Source of the DNA: Leucocoprinus leucothites
Taxonomy: Eukaryota > Basidiomycota > Agaricomycetes > Agaricales > Agaricaceae
NCBI GenBank assembly: GCA_013368445.1
Contig: JAACJO010000011.1
Location: 496,001-560,000, forward strand
Length of the DNA: 64,000 bases
Direction: 5' to 3'
Shown: positions 50,101 through 60,039 of the stretch, in pieces
How the letters are laid out: each line of letters opens with the position of its first letter
How positions within the stretch are numbered: the stretch's first letter is position 1
The notes under the pieces: model-generated
Told to the model about the DNA's origin: nothing
Seen by the model: only the letters and a program-made list of their open reading frames with translations
Database searches by the model: none
Made by a program: the position numbers and the translations under genes

Positions 50101-51260
50101 GATCTTGGATGACAAAACCATCATCTATACAAGGCTTGAGCAGCTCTAGCATTTGAGTGTCTTGCAAATCGTAGCAGATGTGTTCCAAAATATCACGATC
50201 GGAAATAACACCAAGGCCACGAAAAACAACCCAGATAGGAATATCGACCTTGATATATGGTATTGTCGCCTTCATGACATTACCCAACTAGACAGGAACG
50301 TTAACGAGGGACATTAAGGTCAACGACCCGTGCCTACCGAGCGCTCTTGGTTTCTGTGGAACATCTTCACCTGGAACTGACTGATGGTTTTTCCTCCCTT
50401 CTCTACTGCACTTCGAATTTCGGCGAGGAAGTTGATAGGCGAAGGCTGGGCCTTGGCAAAGACATAGACGTGATTTGTAGCCATGCGCTCTTGGGCAATT
50501 AGGACTTTTTCAGAGCCGTTGATGATGAAGTAACCCCCAGAGTCGTAAGGACATTCATTAAGGTCGTACAAATCTTGATCCTGTAGCCCACGAAGGATAC
50601 AAAAGGTAGAGCGAAGCATGATTGGCACCTACACCGACCGGGGTCATCTTTATGTCATGTCAAAAAGCGTCTTCTGTAACTCACCTTACCAATCCACACT
50701 TTCGTCGCATCATCCGGATTGTCCTCCCTCTCCGCCTCCCAAGCCAGCTCGCCAGGGGTGTCAGGATCCTCACGTCCCACCATCACACGCTTCCGCATTT
50801 CAATGTACAACGGCGCGGAATAGGTTAGGTTTCGAAGGCGGGCCTCTTGAGGAAACACAGGTACAACGGAGCCATCTGCTTCGGTGACCGTTGGTCTTGA
50901 AAGGTAGATTTGGCCAAATTTGATCTCATAACGGCGGGTCATATCTGTCTCGTGCCCAGTGTGCTGGTCTGCTTGGTCCAGTATGAGATCCGAATTCTCG
51001 TCCACGAGCTCTTGCATGGTATTCTGGACAAACTCATCAAATGAATCGAGCTGTTGACGCACAAGACCCTTCTGGTCAAAAAAGCTCGAAATCACGGTCC
51101 AACAATCTTCCTGTGTGATCTCCTCATAACCATCATCTTCATCTATGCCATAGTTGGGATCCTCATAATCGTAGTGGTCTTGAGTGGCATTGAAATCTCG
51201 AGGAAATTTGAGCAAAAAGAAGTCAAACAACAAGCATACCATACCTTGGCTCATTTCCAT
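47165..51260 (-). CDS. RPB2: RNA polymerase II second-largest subunit (RPB2)
   Basis: Core catalytic subunit of nuclear RNA polymerase II. The start at 51260 gives MEMSQ, an intron (GTATGG...CTCGAG) and [19 protein letters not shown], then [20 protein letters not shown]. Recognisable blocks in order are the protrusion/lobe ([20 protein letters not shown]), fork loops ([20 protein letters not shown]), hybrid-binding [20 protein letters not shown] with the catalytic-centre [23 protein letters not shown] with switch regions, and [17 protein letters not shown]. The C-terminal zinc site follows across short exons ([15 protein letters not shown] near 47450-47412, [20 protein letters not shown] near 47350-47282). 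The last exon ends [21 protein letters not shown]. The gene appears intact. Its upstream region is occupied by retrotransposon sequence from 51583 onward. Confidence 0.96.
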
Positions 51261-51582
51261 GACGCTGTGCGCGGAATACTGAATCTGAACAATAGGCGCT
51301 GCGTTTTCTCCTGTTTAGTTACTCGCGTACCCTCAACGCTTCGAAAGCTATGTATGGATGAGATGCGTGCCCAGAGGGAGCGTGGGCTCGGGTGGTCTGC
51401 AGACACGATCACCGTCACAGGCGAAGGTTAGTTAGCAAGCATGTTTGTTACTGTTGAGAAGAAAAACACGTCCACACGTCCAAACAGTGTCACTGCCACC
51501 TGCATTGTGCAACACCAACTTCGACTCATGTGCCCACTCATACTCATTTTACACCTATTTTTCAAGTAATACTCAAATCTAC
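51261..51582. promoter_or_regulatory. residual RPB2 upstream region
   Basis: Only 322 bp of non-transposon DNA remain between the RPB2 start codon and the first base of element 2 LTR sequence. The RPB2 core promoter should lie here unless the LTR contributes. Confidence 0.45.
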
Positions 51583-51706
51583 TGTCGAAGCAGCAACGGG
51601 GAGCGTAGCGGTGAAGGTAGACGACGAGGTCAGTACTCACTTTACTAGGCAGTTAGTCTGTTATGGGAGTGTGTTCGAGGTAGTAGTTGCGACTGAGAGT
51701 ATAGAA
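51583..51706 (-). repeat. terminal part of element 2 3' LTR, cut off by element 1
   Basis: Reverse complement of the last about 124 bp of the copia LTR (ending TGTCGAAG at 51583). It continues at 59704, on the other side of element 1. The last five bases, TAGAA (51702-51706), are repeated at 59704-59708 as the target-site duplication of element 1. Confidence 0.85.
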
Positions 51707-52079
51707 TGTTGAATCACGTGCGCGTTTACACGCTACTATACTTGTGTTCACTCTCAATTATGAAATATGCATTCTATTATTAGATACCACTATGTTCACG
51801 CACCGATACTTCGTGCGGACTTTACATGTTTCACTATACGTTTTACCCGTACCCTTTACCACCTCGAAATGATGGTGTAATACCCTCTTTATAGTAGAAA
51901 ATATTCGAACTCTTAGTATAAATACCTTGTATTTTCTTCGTTATTCTACAGTCAATTCTATACTCTCAGTCGCAACTACTACCTCGTAACAACTCCCATA
52001 ACAGACTAACTGCCTAGTAAAGTGAGTACTGACCTCGTCGTCTACCTTCACCACTACGCTCCCCGTTGCTGCTTCGACA
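51707..52079 (+). repeat. 5' LTR of element 1
   Basis: 373 bp, TG...CA. It differs from the 3' LTR at six positions only, all transitions. It contains a TATA box (51917-51924). Confidence 0.92.
51917..51924 (+). promoter_or_regulatory. TATA box of the element 1 LTR
   Basis: TATAAATA at LTR position 211, with the same position in the 3' LTR (59541-59548). Expected core promoter of the retrotransposon; transcription is not shown. Confidence 0.5.
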
Positions 52080-52091
52080 GGTTATGGGCCC
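52080..52091 (+). other. primer-binding site, internal initiator tRNA-Met type
   Basis: GGTTATGGGCCC directly follows the 5' LTR. TTATGGGCCC is the reverse complement of the anticodon stem-loop GGGCCCAUAA found in many eukaryotic initiator tRNA-Met genes. This is the half-tRNA priming used by Drosophila copia and yeast Ty5. It also supports the LTR end at 52079. Confidence 0.7.
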
Positions 52092-53939
52092 CGATCGCCA
52101 GCTCGATATCGCACTAGCTGACTAGCTCGCTGTGCTTGATGTCTGAGAAGAACTAGATCGACCTGTTATGGGAAGGCCGCTTTCCAAGCGCCACCGCTGT
52201 ACCTTGTGAAGGGCCCAGCATCCCTTCTCATTTCTGTGTCTTACCCTAGCCCTTAGGCGATTTGGGTTCGAAACCTTGCTCGATTAGCGCATCACTGCTG
52301 CTTCTAACGAACAACGTTGACTGACGACTTCTTTTCAGAATGTCTTCTATCAACAACGGAGCTTCTCACATCCCCATCCTTCAAGGCCCCCAGAACTACC
52401 AGTTTTGGTCCATGAGGATGCAGGGATATCTTTCCATGATCACGACCCCTGGAACCCCTCTTACGGGTTGGACTGTCACAACTGGCTTAACGCCCGCGCT
52501 CCCACCTCTTGTTGCTCCAGAAATGGACACTGACGGTAATGTCACGAATGCTGCTGAAGCCTCTGCTTCCCATGCGCTTCGAACAGAGGAAGAGCGTCGA
52601 AGGAACTTCCTTGAGCAATCTGCGATTGGCCTGCTTATCCAAGCGGTCCCAGATTCCATGCTCCACCTGATTGTCCAAGGAGATCCAGCCACCACCTGGG
52701 ATGGTCTCCAATGCCTTTACGGCATCCAAGGTCCTGCATCAGTTTATGGCGACTTCGTTCGCGCCGTCTCCTGGTCTCTCCCCAGCAACATGGATCTGGC
52801 TCAGTCCATTGCTGAGCTCGAATCTCTATTCACTCGGATCAAAGGTGCGACTGCGCGACTTCCCGAGGTGATCCGTGCCATGATTCTGCTTCGTGCTGTC
52901 CCGCAAGGGATGGAAACCTTAGCGCAGTCAATCCTTGCGAACCAAACGCAAATGTCCCAACTTACATGGGATCTGGTCCGTAGCGCCATCCAGGCTGCTT
53001 GGTCCCAGAAGATGACTGCTTCCGCTTCTCGTGCCGGCCACTCCAATGGCCAATGGCAGCAGAACCGGAACCCCGGCAATCAACAACGCCAGGGGCAAGG
53101 ACAACAACAAGGGCCGTTTCGATCACAGCCCCAGCAGCAGCCACAGCAGCAGCAGCCTCCTAATCAGGGCGCTGGCCAGAAGCCTGGTAACCCCCAGACT
53201 GGCAATCCCGGCGGAGATGGCAAGAAAGGAAAACGCGGTAAGAGAGGAGGCAAAAAGGGTAAGGGCGCTGCTAATGAAGCTGCGACCGATGCCGACGCCA
53301 CCACCTCCTCCGGAGTCACCAACGTTGCTCCTCAATATGGCGCTTCCAGTGCCATCGGTTTCGCTGCCCCTGCTATCACTAACCGTCCTCTCCTCGCGAA
53401 CCGGATCGCCTTGCTGGCAGAACCGGCTAACGCAAGCCCTTCGTCATCCACACGCCACCTTGTTGCAGAAGCGCGAAAGAATACACCGCGGCTTCAGGAG
53501 CAAATCTCTGAATCTCCTCAGTCCGAGGGATATCGTCGCAGAAGCTCGAAAGCTACCAAGGATAAAGTGCTGAAGATTTGGGATGAAAGGCTCGCCGACC
53601 TCGCGGTCGAAGCCGAAATGACGGGCTCCATTATCGAGGAAATTCCTTATTATGGAGGAGATATGGACGAATGCCCACCGTCGCCGAGGATGACACCTCC
53701 GGCTGATCCGATGCTCGAATCCGACTCCGAGGGGGAGGATTCTGACGGGTGGACTTCTGGGTTGTAGACAACACAAGTCTTTTCTTCTATCTCTGATTGG
53801 ATTAACACTGATACGGTGATGCCACAGCACGACCGAGAAGGGGCCTGTCGCCCCACTCGAGCCTGCTCCCATGTGAGCGCTCCTGGCCACGCTGAACATT
53901 TTCGCGGACTAGATATGTTGTCTCCGGCTCCTGTATATA

Positions 53940-54153
53940 CAGTGGCTCAAAAAACTGTCCCAATGTTTTCGCATTTTGGACATATTTGCTAATACCAGGG
54001 CAGATATATGGCCTAGCATCCTGAAAATATTCACACAGGTACCTTGACATATTGGGCGCATATATTCCCATGATCACATGACCTTGTCCATCAATGAATT
54101 AATAATGAATTATCGAAAATATCTACTCATTGGGACAGTTTTTTGACCCTCTG
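53940..54153. repeat. left 214-bp terminal inverted module
   Basis: The outer end is CAGTGGCTCAAAAAACTG and the inner end, read from inside, is CAGAGGGTCAAAAAACTG. The module is therefore itself bounded by inverted copies of the TCAAAAAACTGTCCCAATG-type repeat. Confidence 0.85.
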
Positions 54154-54165
54154 TTATCTACCTAC

Positions 54166-55185
54166 TCAATACTTTGTATGACCTCCTCTTGCCCTGATAA
54201 CTGCCTCAATCCTTCTGGGCATGCTTTCTATCAGCCTTTGGCACCTTTCTGCTGGAATCTTATTCCACTCCTCTACTAGCCTCTCCCACAATTCAAATAC
54301 TCCCTTGGGTGGTCTTTCATATGCCTTCAGCTGGTCCTTCAGGTAGGTCCAGAGGTGTTCAATGGGATTTAGGTCAGGGGATTGTGCAGGCCATGGTAGA
54401 ACTTGAATGTTGTTGTCCACAAACCATTGTTGTCCCAGTTTTGAGGTGTGTTTTGGGTCATTATCCTGCTGGAATATCCTCTCCTCCTCCTCCATCTCCA
54501 ACTTTTCAAAGCTTTCCACCACCCCATTGTCCAAAATCTCGCAGTATTGCACTGCATCCATATTCCCTTGAACCTCTATCAGCTTTCCTACCCCATTCCA
54601 CCCCATACACCCCCACACCATCATGTTACCACCTCCTCCATGTTTGACAGTAGGGAGAGTGGTCCTATCTGACAGTGGTTCCCCCCTCTCCTTCCAGGTA
54701 TACACCTTTCCATCTGACCCAATCCTGTTGATCTTTGTTTCATCTGTCCACAACACCCTCTTCCAGTCCTCCACTGTCCAATTCCTATGTTCATGTGCAA
54801 AGTCAAGGCGTTCCTCATGATGTCGCTTTTTGAGTAGAGGTCGTTTGATCTTGGTTACAGAGCGAAATCCATTATCCTGAAGGGTATTTCTGACAGTTTG
54901 GGGTGTGACAGGGTCAGACAGAGTAGAGTTAATGAAAGTTGTAGCCTGGACAGCATTGTCTAGCTTTCCAGAGGTTATTTGGTGAATTATTGCTTTTTTA
55001 TCACGAGGAGAAAGCTTGGAAGGACGTCCTCCCTTGTTGTTTTCCTTGTCCCCATCAACTTCTTTCTTGATCCTCCCAACAGTAGACTTTCCTAGACCAG
55101 TTTTATGTTCAATCTGGCACAAGGAATAGCCATCTTTGAGAAGAGAAGTGACTTGGGAGTATTGGGTAGAGGAGATAGCTTTCAT
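54166..55185 (-). CDS. Tc1/mariner transposase, DD34E
   Basis: 339 residues without introns or breaks. The N-terminal helix-turn-helix region (SLLKDGYSLCQIEHKTGLGK) and a second one (LSPRDKKAIIHQITSGKLDN with a GGRPSK AT-hook-like linker) should bind the terminal repeats. The catalytic domain has D1 in LWTDETKINRI, D2 in FQQDNDPKHTS and E in SPDLNPIEHLW, with 34 residues between D2 and E, which is the Tc1 spacing. GGGGNMMVWGCMGWNGVG is the usual Gly-rich block. The N-terminal MKAISSTQYSQV is a normal Tc1 start. Intactness, together with near-identical termini, suggests recent and possibly current mobility. Confidence 0.92.
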   Translation of the reverse strand: MKAISSTQYSQVTSLLKDGYSLCQIEHKTGLGKSTVGRIKKEVDGDKENNKGGRPSKLSPRDKKAIIHQITSGKLDNAVQATTFINSTLSDPVTPQTVRNTLQDNGFRSVTKIKRPLLKKRHHEERLDFAHEHRNWTVEDWKRVLWTDETKINRIGSDGKVYTWKERGEPLSDRTTLPTVKHGGGGNMMVWGCMGWNGVGKLIEVQGNMDAVQYCEILDNGVVESFEKLEMEEEERIFQQDNDPKHTSKLGQQWFVDNNIQVLPWPAQSPDLNPIEHLWTYLKDQLKAYERPPKGVFELWERLVEEWNKIPAERCQRLIESMPRRIEAVIRARGGHTKY

Positions 55186-55318
55186 GATGTAGTGGCAGGA
55201 AGAAAGACAGTTGTAGCCATCTCAACATGTCAACCAAGGTCACATGATCTTGTTTATTACTCCCACGCCTGCCCTGATGCTCCCCTGGCATGTTACAAGG
55301 TAGATACTGGGAGGCTGA

Positions 55319-55532
55319 CAGGGGGTCAAAAAACTGTCCCAATGAGTAGATATTTTTGATAATTCATTATTAATTCATTGATGGACAAGGTCATGTGATC
55401 ATGGGAATATATGCGCCCAATATGTCAAGGTACCTGTGTGAATATTTTCAGGATGCTAGGCCATATATCTGCCCTGGTATTAGCAAATATGTCCAAAATG
55501 CGAAAACATTGGGACAGTTTTTTGAGCCACTG
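55319..55532. repeat. right 214-bp terminal inverted module
   Basis: Reverse complement of the left module with two differences, one of them a CpG to CpA change. The inner end is CAGGGGGTCAAAAAACTG. Confidence 0.85.
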
Positions 55533-58500
55533 TACTGCTTTTGTATTGCGCACTATTTCGGTCGCCCCTGTGGGGCTTTTATTAAACTGTGATTTGACCT
55601 CCGTGCCGCACTGTGTAAACCTATCTAAGTGTGAGAGAGCTCTATGTTGCCACTGCAAGGGAAAGAAAGCGCCTTCACGGGCTGCTTCTTGGATTCTTGA
55701 TTCGGGTGCTTCCGCACATTTCACACCCTATTTGGACGATTTTTCTACAATCGAAATGGGGAAATTTGGTGAAATTCAGACAGCTAACAAAAACGCTCCC
55801 CTATTCATATCGGGTCGAGGCACTGTCTTGATCGAACACGAGATCCATGATAACAGAAAAACGATCACTGCGACGACTTCACTGTCTCCTGTGTTCTATG
55901 TAAAGGGTATGCACGATCACCTCATGTCTGCCGGTCAACTCCTGGAATCCGGGTTGCGCAGCGAGGCCGATAAACATGGTACTATCTTTCAGGATGAGTC
56001 AGGCAATGCTGTCTTGTCAGCGGCTCCTCGCTCTGAGTCACAGCCTACGCTACAAATGGTAAGATGTCGAATTGTACATTCGAATGCTTCGAGCCACGTC
56101 GCTCAGCATCCTGACTATAATACCTGGCATCAATGTTTAGGATATCCGTCTAATCGCGTGTTGAGCAAAACTACTGACTCCACGCTGAATGGACCTCAGG
56201 TTTCAATTCCCGATCATTCGCACCCTTGTCCAGGCTGCATGAAAGGGAAGATGCACCAGAAACCCTTTAACGATAACCCAATTCGGGCCAAAGAAGCCTT
56301 TGAGCACGTTCACAGTGATCTCTTTGAGCTCCCCATCGTATCTTATCACAAGTACAAATGGGTCATGACCTTATTGGACGATTACTCCTCATTTGCCCAC
56401 GTGGTGCTTCTACGATCAAAAGCTGAAGCAGCTCCCCGCATGGTTGAGCTTCTAACTTACGTTCAGAACCAATTTGGCAAATCGATTCGTCGATTTACAT
56501 CCGATCGAGGAGGAGAATTCGTAGCAGGTACCCTGCAAGATTATCTTAGGGTGAAAGGGATTGAGTTCACACCGAGTGCGCCCCGCGTCCATCAACAGAA
56601 CGGGCGAGCAGAAAGATTGAATCGAACACTGCATGAGAAGGCGCAAGCCATGCGACTTCACGCATGTCTTCCAGATTCATGGTGGGATTTTGCGATTAAC
56701 ACCGCAACCCACATCTACAATCGCACATCGATGAACCGCATCCAATGGAAAACTCCGTTTGAGTTAGTACATGGACATAAACCTGACATCAGTCACCTAC
56801 GAGTATTCGGTTGTGCTGCATATGTGTTCCTTCCAGACGAAATGTGCCCGAATAAATTATCTGCAAAATCTGAACTGATGATCTTCATTGGATATGATCG
56901 GGAGAAGAATTATATCTTTCTCCACCATACTCGAGGGAACACTGAGTTTATCTCGCCGACTGTCATCTTTGATGAAAAGATGTTCCCAAAATGTCCAGAT
57001 CAAAAATCCACGGTTTACCCCGAGCCGCCTCGCGCTGAGATTCCTCCAATCTCGACTATTCCAAATGTTCCAAATATAGACCATCTGCCTGCACCTCGAG
57101 GAGGAGAGCCGCTTCGTGCACCTTCACCTCGTGCTCCTCCACGCCCTAAAACACCTTCACCTCCTAGATCGCCAAGCCCACCTCTTTCTTACGCTGATCC
57201 GGAAGATCGCGATCCAAAAGAAGAGGAAGAAGAAGTTGAGTTACCTCCTTCTCCGGGACCTTCGCGAAAGGAACCTGGTCTACGTAAACATGCTCGGTCT
57301 CCATCTCCACCCGAGGTACTGCCACCGGGACCTTCGGTCCAGGATGATCTTGACGCACTAGAACGGCTCGACCGATGGGTCACCGAACGTGAAAATAGCC
57401 GTCCTAGGCGAAATGTTCAACCTCCGAACAGACCAGGAAATGTGTATGGTGATAGGAGCGACCCTCTTGATGTCATCCGATGATATAGGGAACTCAATCC
57501 TAACTTACCACGCAATTGTGCCCAATATCGACCTATTCCTGGAGCAATTTCCGATGAGGAAGCTCGGAACAGATTACGAAATTGGAATATCCCTCACCCG
57601 GATAGTAGTATCGACAATAAACTGTTATCTACCAATTTTGCGAAGTTCGTGAAGGAAGGGGGGGTAAAATTAGTCGATTTCCTTCTCACACAACGCGCCA
57701 ACAGGCCAGTTCCCGAACAGTTTCGAGATATCACGAATTTAGACGCTGATACTCAAACCAAATGGCAAAAAGCGATGCTTGAGGAATTAGACGCGCTTCA
57801 CAAGCGTGGTGTATACGAGCTCGTTGATCTCCCAAAAGGAAGGAGAGCTATTAAAAATAGATGGGTTTATAACATCAAGTCCGATAATCGTTATCGCTCT
57901 CGCCTTGTTGCGAAAGGATTCTCCCAGATTGAGGGAATCGACTTTGATGAACTCTTTTCTCCAGTTGTCCGATATGAGACCGTGCGCCTACTTCTTGGCA
58001 TTGCAGCACTTGAGGACTTTGACCTTCACTCTGTTGATGTCAAAACAGCCTATTTATATGGCGATCTGGATGAAGAGATCTATATGGAGCAGCCAGAAGG
58101 ATTCCGACTTCCTGGCCATGAGAAGAAAGTCTGGAGATTACGCAAAGCGATCTACAGTCTGAAACAAGCTGGCTTATCTTGGTGGAAAGCACTCACTTCA
58201 TCGATGCTGAAACTTGGATTCAAGCGCTGTAAGTCCGACGCTGGCGTTTATCATTTCACCCATCCCAAGACCGGCGAGCGTGTCTTTGCGGTCGTTTATG
58301 TGGATGATGTCTTTTTTATGGGTAAAAAGAATTCCTTGCTCCTCTCTGAGTTGAAGCAAAAATTCATGACCACTTGGGAATGTCATGACCAAGGTGAACT
58401 TTCTGAGTTCCTAGGCATGAACATATCACGCGATCGAAAAGAGAGAAAACTCTATATAGATCAAGTGAAATACCTCAATAAGGTTCTTGAGAAGTTTGAG

Positions 58501-59317
58501 ATTCCCAAAGGCGCGAAATTCACACCGCTGCCATCTGGATTCATCTTTGAACCCTATGTCAATAAGGTAGATCCTAAGTTTAGAACTCGTTACCAACAGT
58601 TAGTCGGATCGCTGATGTATCTTATGATCGGATCGAGACCTGACATATCCTTTGCGGTTGTCAAACTCTCCCAGCAATCTGCCGCCCCTTCCAATGTGCA
58701 CTTCCGGGCTGGACTCCATGTGCTGCAATATTTGCGATCAACGCGCAATTATCGACTCGTCTTTGATGGAGCTTCTAATCAGGCCGTCATTGCTTGTTCC
58801 GATAGTGATTGGGCGCAAGACGGACAGTCTCGACGATCTGTCACAGGTAATTTTGTTACAATAGCGCGTGGACCTGTAAGCTGGCTTAGCCGCAAGCAGA
58901 AAACTGTCGCTTTGTCATCCACTGAAGCTGAGTATATGGCGCTATCTGATTGCAGCCGTCAGCTGATGTGGATTCGACAACTTCTCGAAGAGATAGGTTT
59001 TAAAATACCTGCTCCGATTCTCTATGGTGATAATATCGGATCTATCTTCTGGAGCGAGAACCCTGTTCAAGAAAAACGCTCGAAGCATATTGATATACGA
59101 TACCACTATATCCGAGATATCGTTGAAGAAGGTTCCGTTGAGTTGGAATTTATCGAGGGCTCAAACAACCCTGCCAATATTCTGACGAAAAACCTCGGTT
59201 CAATTCTCTTCAATAAATTTGTTTATTCTCTGGGTATCGAATTTCTTTAGCGCTTTAAATAGCCGCTTAAAACGAAGCGCTTTCATAGTCGCTTAATTAT
59301 GCATCTCCCGCCATTTC

Positions 59318-59330
59318 GAGTGAGGAGGAG
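59318..59330 (+). other. polypurine tract of element 1
   Basis: GAGTGAGGAGGAG ends exactly at the first base of the 3' LTR, as required for plus-strand priming. Confidence 0.75.
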
Positions 59331-59703
59331 TGTTGAATCACGTGCACGTTTACACGCTACTATACTTGTGTTCACTCTCAATTATGAAATATGCATTCTA
59401 TTATTAGATACCACTATGTTCACGCACCGATACTTCGTGCGGACTTTACATGTTTCACTATACGTTTTACCCGTACCCTTTACCACCTCGAAACGATGGT
59501 GTAATACCCTCTTTATAGTAGAAAATATTCGAACTCTTAGTATAAATACCTTGTATTTTCTTCGTTATTCTACAGTCAATTCTATACTCTCAGTCACAAC
59601 TACTACCTCGTAACAACTCCCATAACAGACTAACTGCCTAGTAAAGTGAGTACTGACCTTGTCGTCTACCTTCACCGCTACGCTCCCCGTTGCTGCTTTG
59701 ACA
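59331..59703 (+). repeat. 3' LTR of element 1
   Basis: 373 bp, the same length as the 5' LTR, with six differences. It is followed by TAGAA (59704-59708), the right copy of the target duplication. Confidence 0.92.
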
Positions 59704-59958
59704 TAGAATTGACTGTAGAATAACGAAGAAAATACAAGGTATTTATACTAAAGAGTTCAAATAATTTCTACTATAAAGAGAGTATTACACCATTGTTTCG
59801 AGGTGGTAAAGGGTACAGGTAAAACATATAGTAAAACATGTAGAGTCCGCACAAAGTATCGGTGCGTGAACATAGTGGTATCTAATAATAGAATGCATAT
59901 GTCATAATTGAGAGTGAACACAAGTATAGCAGCGTGTAGATGCGCACGTGATTCAACA
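59704..59958 (-). repeat. proximal part of element 2 3' LTR
   Basis: Reverse complement of LTR positions 1-255 (TGTTGAATCACG at 59958 inward). It is interrupted at 59704 by the element 1 insertion. Confidence 0.88.
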
Positions 59959-60039
59959 CTCCTCCTCACTCGAAATGGCGGGAGATGCATAATTGAGCGA
60001 CTATGAAAGCGCTTTCATTTTAAGCGGCTATTTAAAGCG

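Larger units (their letters stand above)
53940..55532 (-). mobile_element. Tc1/mariner DNA transposon with 214-bp terminal modules
   Basis: 1,593 bp starting and ending with CAGTGGCTCAAAAAACTG in inverted orientation, flanked by TA on both sides (53938-53939 and 55533-55534). The matching site in element 2 is uninterrupted. The transposase frame is intact and the two terminal modules match at 212 of 214 bases, so the element is young. Confidence 0.93.
52340..59250 (+). pseudogene. gag-pol polyprotein of element 1, disrupted
   Basis: The frame starts at 52340 (MSSINNGASHIPILQGPQNY, a UBN2-like Gag). The Gag tail is Gln/Gly-rich and then strongly basic (GKKGKRGKRGGKKGKG) without a classical CCHC knuckle. 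An amber codon at 53765-53767 replaces the TGG present in element 2. The Tc1/mariner insertion follows at 53940-55532. Pol resumes with protease ILDSGASAHFTPY, integrase (WHQCLGYPSN, CPGCMKGK, FTSDRGGEFV, HQQNGRAERLNR), an opal codon at 57481-57483 where element 2 has CGA, reverse transcriptase (RYRSRLVAKGFSQIEGIDFD, FAVVYVDDVFFMG) and RNase H (ACSDSDWAQDG, VALSSTEAEYMAL), ending at 59250. Frame is kept throughout. Integrase has Tyr where the zinc-binding His of LGHPS should be. Confidence 0.92.
51707..59703 (+). mobile_element. Ty1/copia LTR retrotransposon, element 1 (full length, inactivated)
   Basis: 7,997 bp including a 1,593-bp Tc1/mariner insertion. It is bounded by 373-bp LTRs starting TGTTGAATCAC and ending in CGACA/TGACA, and is flanked by the 5-bp target duplication TAGAA. 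It carries a primer-binding site right after the 5' LTR, a single gag-pol frame in the order protease-integrase-RT-RNase H (hence Ty1/copia, not Ty3/gypsy) and a purine-rich tract before the 3' LTR. Two nonsense codons and the DNA transposon break the coding frame. It is inserted in the LTR of the related element 2 in opposite orientation. Confidence 0.93.

Noticed and set aside
51707..51991. A shorter 285-bp LTR ending at CTCGTAACA
   Set aside because: Similarity between the two ends continues to 52079/59703, the TAGAA duplication lies outside the longer unit, and the primer site follows at 52080.
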